From: Brassica napus
Lineage: Eukaryota; Streptophyta; Magnoliopsida; Brassicales; Brassicaceae
Length of the DNA: 64,000 bases
NCBI RefSeq assembly: GCF_020379485.1
Contig: NC_063449.1
Location: forward strand, 37,755,473-37,819,472
Direction of reading: 5' to 3'
The translations under genes and the position numbers were made by a program. The notes beneath the pieces were generated by a model that had not been told where the DNA came from, did no database searches, and worked only from the letters and a program-made list of their open reading frames with translations. Below are positions 56,440-64,000 of this stretch, piece after piece (position 1 is the first letter of the stretch; every line of letters begins with the position of its first letter).

Positions 56440-58820
56440 CTAGGCGGTGATGGGGTCGGAGAGTGAAACCGAGATTCCTTTCTCCTCCATTGTGGTTCCC
56501 ATGTAAAGCTTAACTCTTTGTCCATTGACTGTAAAGTCTCCACCATTCTTGTCCCATAGCACAATTGCCCCATATGGCCTAACTTCCTTTATCTTGAAAG
56601 GACCAGACCATCTTGACTTGAGCTTCCCGGGAAACAACTTCAGTCTAGAGTTGTAGAGAAGCACTTGATCTCCAGCACTGAATTCTCTCTTCAAGATCTT
56701 CTTGTCATGAAAAGCTTTGGTTTTCTCTTTGTAAATCTTTGAGTTCTCAAAAGCATCCAGTCTAATCTCATCAAGCTCATTGAGTTGGAGAAATCTCTTC
56801 TCTTTGGCACTCTTGATGTTGAAATTTAGCAACTTAACAGTCCACAATGCCTTGTACTCAAGCTCAACTGGTAGATGACAAGCCTTTCCATACACAAGGT
56901 TGAAAGGTGTGGTTCCCAAAGGAGTCTTGTAAGCAGTCCTATAAGCCCAAAGTGCATTATCTAACTTGATAGACCAATCCTTTCTAGTAGTTCCCACAGT
57001 TTTGTCCAAAATAGACTTGATTTCTCTGTTAGAGATCTCAACTTGACCACTTGTTTCCAGATGGTAAGGGGTTGCAAACTTATGCTTCACACCATTCTTC
57101 TTGAGAAGATTCTCTAACAGCTTGTTGATGAAATGAGATCCTCCATCACTGATCACAACTCTTGGGACTCCAAATCTTGGAAAGATGGAGCTCTTGAACA
57201 TCTTGATCACCACTCTAGAATCATTGGTGGGACTTGCTACAGCTTCCACCCACTTGGAGACATAGTCAACAGCTACGAGGATGTATTTATTGCCAAAAGA
57301 TGATGGGAATGATCCCATGAAATCTATACCCCATACATCAAATACCTCCACTTCTAGAATTGGGTTTTGAGGCATCTCATTCCTTTTGGTGATGTTCCCT
57401 CTCCTTTGGCATGAATCACACTTAGCAACAAAGTCTTGAGTGTCCTTGAACATATGAGGCCACCAAAACCCAGCTTGTAACACCTTCAAAACAGTCTTGA
57501 AAGTAGCGAAATGGCCTCCATAGGATGATCCATGACAGTGTGTAAGGATCCCTTCAACTTCTTCTTCAGCTACTACTCTTCTATAGAGTTGATCTCTACA
57601 AATGACGTAGAGGTAAGGCTCATCCCAATAGTATCTCTTCACATCTTTGTAGAACTTCTTCTTGGCATATCCTTCAAGACCCATTGGCTCTCTTCCACAA
57701 GCTAAGTAGTTCACCAAATCAGCATACCAAAGACCTTTCTCTTCATTTGCCTTTACCTCTTCAAGCTTCTTTCCAGTGTCACAAACTGATACCACTGCTC
57801 TAATTGCCATGATTTGTTCTTCTGGAAGCCCTTCATCAATGGGGATCCCACACTCAATCTTCAGTCTAGACAAGTGATCAGCTACACCATTCTCAACTCC
57901 TGGCTTGTCTTTGATCTCAAGGTCAAATTCTTGTAACAACAAGATCCACCTCAACAGCCTTGGCTTAGCATCCTTCTTGGCCATGAGGTGTCTTAATGCA
58001 GCATGATCAGTGTAGACTATGACTTTTGACCCAACCAAATAGCTTCTGAACTTCTCAAAGGCATAGACAATGGCTAGCAGCTCCTTCTCAGTTGTAGCAT
58101 ACTTCATTTGGGCTTCATCAAGAGTTTTACTCGCATAGTAGATCACATGAGTCTTCTTGTCCTTCTTTTGGCCAAGAACAGCTCCCACAACATAGTCACT
58201 AACATCACACATGATCTCAAAGGGGAGATCCCAATCTGGTGGCTGCACAATGGGGGCACTAACCAGCTTGTCCTTCAACTTCTTGAATGCTTCTAGACAT
58301 TCCCAATTAAAGTTGAATGCATCTTCCTTGCATAGAAACTTAGTCATTGGCCTAGCTATTACGGAGAAGTCTTTGATGAATCTTCTATAGAACCCAGCAT
58401 GACCAAGGAAGTTTCTAATGTCTTTCACTGTCTTTGGTGGAGCTAACCCAACCATCACTTCAATCTTAGCCTTGTCCACCTCAATCCCTTTCTCTGAAAT
58501 CTTGTGTCCAAGCACAATCCCTTCTTTAACCATGAAGTGACACTTTTCCCAGTTCAGCACAAGATTGGTGTCTTCACATCGCTTTAGGACCCTGCTAAGA
58601 TTGGACAAACAAGCAGAAAACGAAGATCCGTAGACAGAGAAGTCATCCATGAACACCTCCACAACATCTTCTATAAGATCAGAGAAAATAGACATCATGC
58701 ACCTTTGGAAGGTGGTTGGAGCATTACATAGCCCAAATGGCATCTTTCGATAAGCAAAGGTACCATAAGGGCATGTGAATGTTGTTTTCTCTTGATCATT
58801 TGGATGTATGGGTATTTTGG
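56440..58820 (-). pseudogene. Athila Pol: RT C-terminal part, RNase H, integrase
   Basis: The minus frame runs to 58890, but similarity starts near 58815 ([13 protein letters not shown]). It shows [13 protein letters not shown], the RT active site FMDDFSVYG (Asp-Asp at 82-83 from the frame's first Met), RNase H with [18 protein letters not shown] and [10 protein letters not shown], an integrase zinc finger ([10 protein letters not shown] ... CDSCQRRG) and the integrase core triad Asp (VWGIDFMG), Asp (VISDGGSHF) and Glu (GQVEISNRE). It ends at 56440. The frame is open throughout. The RT half before 58815 is in another frame. Confidence 0.93.
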
Positions 58821-59614
58821 AAGAACCCTGAATACCCATAAAGAAAACAATAATAGGGATGATTTGCAAGTCTCTCAAGCATTTGATCAATGAATGGCAA
58901 TGGAAAATGATCCTTTCTAGATGTTGAGTTTAATTTTCTATAATCTATGCACATCCTATGTCCTGTTATTGTTCTTGTTGGAATTAGTTCATTCTTATCA
59001 TTTTTAACCACAGTTATTCCACCCTTCTTTGGGACAACATGCACAGGAGATACCAATTTGCTATCCGAAATAGGATAGATTACTCCAGCATCTAGGAGTT
59101 TTAGAATCTCTTTCTTAACAACATCTTTCAAGTTGGGGTTCAACCTTCTTTGATGTTCTATAGAAGTCATAGATTCATCCTCTAGATGTATCCTATGCAT
59201 GCATAAAGAAGGTGATAACCCTTTAATATCATATAGTGAGTAGCCTATTGCCTTTCTATACTTTTTCAGTTCATTCAAAAGTTTAGACAATTCATTTTCA
59301 TTCAGTTCACTACTCACTATGACAGGGTAAGTCTCATTAGAGCCAAGAAAAACATACCTTACACCTTGGGGAAGAGGTTTAAGCTCCACTTTAGGCGCCT
59401 TGAGTTCACTCCAGTCCTCTTGATGAATGTCTTCTTGTTGAGTAGCTGAGGCAGCATGTTTAATCTCATGTGTAAGCTCCTCATTCTGATCCTCACCACC
59501 AATCCCCTTGTGAGAATCCAGCACCTTCACACAGGCATCACTTTCCTTGTTCTCAATCACTTGGACCTCTCTTTTAATTGTTAAAGCATGCTGTAGAGGG
59601 TCTTCAAGTGCCAA
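58796..59614 (-). pseudogene. Athila Pol: RT N-terminal part, frameshifted
   Basis: The frame contains [40 protein letters not shown] and [18 protein letters not shown]. The first catalytic Asp, normally in FLDGYSG, is Tyr here (FLYGYSG), and the frame is lost just after. It is also out of frame with the protease region, with a break near 59640. Confidence 0.88.
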
Positions 59615-59619
59615 CTCCT

Positions 59620-60412
59620 CTAGAAGCTCTCTATGTAGAAAACTTGGTTCTGGATGGTTGGCCTCTTCATCACTTCATTGATGTCGAAGTGGAGGATGTT
59701 CCCTTTTCCAAGATGAAGATCAATCTTTCCTTCTCTAACATTCACAATAGCTCCTGCTGTGGCTAAGAATGGTCTTCCAAGGATCAAAGGGTCTCTGGCT
59801 TCCTCACTCATCTCCAACACAACAAAATCAGTAGGGATCTCAAAGTTACCAACCATCAAGGGAAGGTCTTCTAGGATACCAACAGGAATCTTCACTGATC
59901 TATCAGCCAACACCAAAGAGAGTCTACACTTCTTGTATTGAGTAAATCCAAGCTTCTTTGCAATAGACAAAGGCATCAAGCTGACACTAGCTCCAAGATC
60001 GCAGAGACACCGCTCAAACACCATGGGTCCTAGAGCACAAGGTAAGGTGAAACATCCTGGATCCTCTAGCTTTCTTGGAACATCTAACCTCTGGATAATA
60101 GCGCTGCACTCGTGTGCTAAGATCATCATACCTTCTATCTCTTTCTTCTTTGCAGCCACAACATCTTTCAAGAATTTGTTGTACTGAGGGACCAACATAA
60201 AAGCATCAATGATGGGCATTGTGACCTGAACTTCACTCATTTGTTTCTCAAAGAGTGCCTTGTACTTCTCCAATAGCTGTCTTTTGAATCTTCCAGGGAA
60301 TGGCAGCTTTGGCTCATAGGGAGGAGGAACAAAAGAGGATTCCTTCGTTGGAGTAGCAGTTTCACCATGTTTCACTGTCCTCTTCTCCTCTCCAACCTTC
60401 CCTTTACCCTTA
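59620..60412 (-). pseudogene. Athila gag C-terminus and aspartic protease, truncated by CACTA
   Basis: The minus frame shows the protease active site as CDLGASVSLMP, with Leu between Asp and Gly as is common in Athila/Tat proteases, followed by VLADRSVKIPVGILEDLPL and DPLILGRPFLATAGAIV, the flap and hydrophobic-Gly motifs. Upstream, the region RFKRQLLEKYKALFEKQM is the gag-protease linker. It stops at 60412, where the CACTA begins. Confidence 0.88.
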
Positions 60413-60439
60413 CACTACAAGAATACATGTGATTCCCGA

Positions 60440-61010
60440 CCACAGTTTGTGACTGAAAGCGTAGTCGTTAAATTTTACGACTGTTTGGCGACTGACGGAC
60501 AACTGATTTGCAACTCGAAAATATTAGTCGTACATCAGTAGCAAAATAGGGACTGCGACACTTAGTCGTTGTACGACGGATCCGCGACCCCTACGTTGTC
60601 GGAGTTTTCGTAGTCGCAATGTAGTCTGAATGTTACGACTATTTAGTGACTGATGTATAGAGTCATAAGGTAGTCTCAAACCAGTCGGTGAAAACCGGTA
60701 CAAAACACGTGGTTTACGTTTTACGGTTGGTGTAACTAATTTTTGTAAGTCAACCGCCGAATTCGTCGAACCATTACGACTGATCTGCGACTAACGGCGT
60801 CTTCGGAGTAATTCTGTCGCAATATAGTCGGAAATTTGGTGACTATTTAGCGACTGATGTTTCTGTGGTCGTAACGGAGTCGCTAATCAGTCAGTCAATA
60901 CCGGTGCAAAACATATGATTTACGTTCTATGGTTGTTGGTGTAACTAATTTTTGCTGCGCAGTCGGTATTTAGTCGCTAATAAGTCAGAAATTTTTCTAA
61001 TAAATACAAC
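60440..61010. repeat. CACTA subterminal repeat region
   Basis: Many short copies of TAGTCG/CGACTA and GCGACTGA occur in both orientations (for example about 60459, 60523, 60560, 60608, 60634). These are the kind of sites bound by the TNPA-type accessory protein in En/Spm. Confidence 0.75.
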
Positions 61011-61152
61011 ACGATGTTTTCCATACATTTCTGCTCAGAAGCACAAAAAGAAAGTGAAAACAACAAAAAATCGTTGAAACTCAAAAAAAAAACAAATTGT
61101 TTGCAGTGTTACAATGTTGGGAAATTCCAATTATTCCCATTTTTGAGAATGG

Positions 61153-63989
61153 ATGTACAAGAGTATCGATGAAAAGACGGAAAATTTCTCGGAAGAGTTC
61201 ATTGCAGGGGTGGATCAATTCATGACATTTGTAAATAGCCAGCCTATCACGCAGAGCAATGGGGGTAAATTTTTCTGTCCATGTAGTGTTTGCAAGAACG
61301 ATAAATTTCTTCCGGGATCAAAAATTTGGAAACATATATAGTAGAGGATTCATGGAAGACTATTATGTCTGGTATAATCATGGAGAAAAAATTGATATGG
61401 AATTAGGAACGAGTCATGTTGATCCGACACCTTTAAGTGGTAGTAAAGAAGTTAGTAATGAAGATATATATGTTGATATGGTAAATGATGCATTTCGTGA
61501 TAATGTGAGGTCTGATAATTATCACCAGGATGGTAATTACCAGGATGGTCCTGGTAATTACCAGAATGTAGTAGACGATGTATGCAACCATTCGAAAAAG
61601 TTTTACGACTTGTTAGAAGGAGCAAAAAATCCCTTGTATGATGGTTGTCGTGAAGGTCACTCGCAGTTATCCTTAGCTGCTCGAGTTTTACAAACTAAGG
61701 CAGATTATAATATGAGTGAAAAGTGTGTGGATTCGGTGTGCCAAATGTTGAATGACTATTTACCAGATGGAAACATGGCAACCGACTCACACTATGAGAC
61801 AGAAAAGTTGGTGCGCAATTTAGGGCACCCATATTTTACAATTGATGTTTGTATCAACAATTGTATGATATTTTGGAAAGAAGATGAAAGGTGGGAAACA
61901 TGTCAATTTTGTGGTGCGGAAAGATGGAAGCCTAGGGACAAACGCCGTAGAACCAAAGTACCATATAGCCGTATGTGGTATCTCCCTATAGCTGATAGGT
62001 TGAAGAGAATGTATCAGAGCAAGAAGACTGCAGCGGCAATGAGGTGGCATGCTGAGCACCAAGCAAAAGAGGGAGAAATGTGTCATCCATCTGATGCGGC
62101 GGAGTGGAAAAACTTTCAAGAAATACATCCCCGGTTTGCCGAAGAACTGCGTAATGTTTATCTTGGATTATGTGCTGATGGATTCAATCCATTTGGAATG
62201 TCTCATAATCATTCGTTGTGGCCTGTGATCTTGACTCCGTATAATCTGCCCCCGGTATGTGCATGAAAACATAGTACATGTTTCTTACAATTCTAAATTA
62301 CGGGCCAAATCATCCACGAGCTAGTCTTGATATCTTCCTCAAACCTCTGATTGCGGAGTTAAAAGAACTATGGTCAACTGGAGTTGAAGCATACGATGTG
62401 TCCTTGAATCAAAATTTTAACCAAAAAGTCGTGCTTCTGTGGACGATAAGCGACTTTCCGGCGTACGGCATGCTTTCCGGATGGACGACCCATGGTAAAT
62501 TGGCATGTCCAATTTGCATGGAAGATACTAATTCTTTTTATCTGCCTAATGGAAGGAAGACGTGTTGGTTTGATTGTCACCGAAGATTTCTTCCTCGTAA
62601 TCATCCACTGAGGAAGAATAGAAAAGACTTCTTGAAGGGAAAAAATACGGTAAATGAAGTTCCACCTGATTCTTTGACTGGTGAGCAAGTTTATTCAGAG
62701 CAGTTAAATGGTGTCAATCCTCCTAAAACGTCTGTTTGCGGTGGAAACGGTCATGAAAAGAAGAAGCCTGGATATGGAAAGTACCATAATTGGCACAAGG
62801 AAAGCATATTTTGGGAGTTGCCATACTGGAGGGATCTAATTCTCCGTCATAATCTTGATGTGATGCATATCGAGAAGAATTTTTTCGACAACATCATGAA
62901 TACTCTTATGAATGTGAAGGGTAAATCGAAAGACACAATCCAGTCAAGATTGGATATATCAGAGTTTTGTGATCGGCCACACTTACAAGTTGATGGTGAT
63001 GGTCAAGCTCCATTTCCTCCCTACACATTGGACGAAGCCGGGAAAAAAAGTTTATTGGAATGTGTGAAACGCGCAGTTAAATTTCCCGACGGTTATGCTT
63101 CAGACTTAGCTAATTGTGTTGATTTGGAGAACAACAAGTTCTCTGGCATGAAGAGTCATGACTGCCATGTTTTTATGGAGCGGCTACTTCCATTTATCTT
63201 TTCAGAACTCCTAAACAAAAATGTCCATCTTGCATTATCAGGTGCTAAATTTTTGTTATATTTTTTTTTATATTTAATGATACAACTTGATCTGTGATTT
63301 GAAGAATATTTCTAATTTTGTAGGTGTTGTATTGTTTTTCCGTGACCTTTGCTAGAGAACTTTGCACAAAGATCGTCTCCAAATTCTAAAAAAAAAAACA
63401 TTATTTTGATCATCTGCAATTTAGAGAAGATCTTTCCGCCATCATTTTTGGACGTAATGCAACATCTCCCTATACACCTCCCCTATGAAGTTGAATTAGG
63501 AGGACCTGTCAATTATAGGTAGATGTATATCTTTGAAAGGAATTTCAAAAAGTTGAAAGCAAAAGCAAAGAACAAAAGATTTGTTGCTGGATCGATTGTT
63601 GAATCATATATCAATGAGGAGATTGCTTACTTTTCTGAGCACTACTTTGCTGATCATATACAAATAAAATCAAGGTAAAGACTTTCATTATCCTGCAGAT
63701 TCCTTTTTTTTTTGTATACTCGTGTTTTTTCTTCAATGTAATGTGGTTCATTAATTTGTGCATGTTTACACGATTTGATGAAGGTGAAGTCCCTGTATAT
63801 TGTGTCCGTGGAGTGCCTGATATATTTACACATGTAGGTCGTCCGAGTGGAGAAATGCAAGAGATATGGCTTTCCGGGAAAGACTATAACTGCGCACATT
63901 CATACGTATTGCGAAATTGTGATTATTTTCAGCCATTTGAGAGGTACAATTTGGTTTATCATATTTTGTTTAGATATATCGCACTATAA
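61153..63989 (+). pseudogene. TNP2-like CACTA transposase, broken
   Basis: The N-terminal transposase-associated domain starts MYKSIDEKTENFSEEF and has CPCSVCKND. It shifts frame near 61335 to continue as GFMEDYYVWYNHGE. The next frame (to 62266) carries CQFCGAERWKPR and the 'PYSRMWYLPIADRLKRMY' block of the TNP2 family. A second shift and a TAG (62272-62274) come before MFLTILNYGPNHPRASLDIF, which runs to an intron donor near 63242. Later exons (about 63324-63675 and 63780-63945) carry the DUF4218-type region (ICNLEKIFPPSF, HLPIHLPYEVELGGP) with further in-frame stops at about 63350 and 63519. Not functional. Confidence 0.88.
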
Positions 63990-64000
63990 TTCCTCATACT

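Larger units (their letters stand above)
45090..60412 (-). mobile_element. Athila-type Ty3/gypsy retrotransposon, nested and truncated
   Basis: Read leftwards from 60412, the order is gag/protease, reverse transcriptase, RNase H, integrase, a spacer, a long env-like ORF and the 3' LTR (45090-46159). This order and the ORF-1 domain type are those of Athila. Two later elements interrupt it: an LTR element (49231-54951) and the CACTA at 60413, beyond which the 5' LTR and most of gag are presumably located. Without the inner element the visible part is about 9.6 kb. Several frameshifts make it non-functional. Confidence 0.9.
60413..64000 (+). mobile_element. CACTA (En/Spm-type) DNA transposon, 5' part
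   Basis: Terminal CACTACAAGAA begins at 60413 inside Athila coding sequence. About 600 bp of subterminal repeats and then a TNP2-like transposase gene follow. The other end lies beyond the window, so the 3-bp target duplication (expected TTA, 60410-60412) cannot be checked. Confidence 0.92.

Overview
This is plant nuclear DNA, almost certainly from a Brassicaceae species of the Brassica/Raphanus type. It is AT-rich, its genes have many GT-AG introns, and most of it is nested transposable elements. Three host genes look intact, each with every splice site readable and a single frame throughout: a peroxisomal hydroxypyruvate reductase (HPR1 type, minus strand, 12 exons, 386 aa), a phosphatidylinositol synthase (PIS1 type, minus strand, 9 coding exons, 229 aa) and a chloroplast 13-lipoxygenase of the LOX2 type (plus strand, 7 exons, 891 aa). 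HPR1 and PIS1 are also neighbours in Arabidopsis (AT1G68010 and AT1G68000, from memory), so the left 6 kb looks like conserved ancestral order. LOX2 is on another chromosome in Arabidopsis.

Layout. 1-780: 3' end of a Ty1/copia element. 1405-5602: HPR1 and PIS1. 5927-7462: a long inverted repeat with telomere-like tracts. 7500-9060: copia LTR-like sequence and an RPL22 pseudogene scrap. 8938-18110: one copy (A) of a dispersed repeat, broken by a 6.5 kb Mutator-like insertion (9063-15598, itself holding a solo LTR and a LINE) and by a second solo LTR (15688-17069). 18170-21360: a degenerate AT-rich satellite of roughly 150 bp units. 21400-26500: AT-rich DNA with a LINE end, a TRIM-like remnant and short tandem repeats. 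26548-30800: LOX2-like gene. 30800-44050: AT-rich DNA with Helitron-like ends, a mariner-type MITE, two tRNA-derived SINEs, a LINE-like retroposon with its own 392-aa reading frame, LINE fragments and another solo LTR. 44050-45089: copy B of the dispersed repeat. 45090-60412: an Athila-type Ty3/gypsy element in minus orientation (LTR, env-like ORF, integrase/RNase H/RT, protease), with a younger 5.7 kb LTR element inserted in its env-like ORF (49231-54951, TSD CTCTT). 60413-64000: a CACTA transposon inserted into the Athila gag region and running off the window.

The genes do not form a joint system. HPR1 works in photorespiration, PIS1 in phospholipid synthesis and LOX2 in oxylipin/jasmonate synthesis. 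The interest lies in the transposon archaeology. Many insertions are proven here by target-site duplications, and several by an empty site in the sister repeat copy. The young LTR element has a reading frame of unknown function where gag-pol should be. The Athila-like LTRs carry GC-rich blocks of short inverted words that differ between families.
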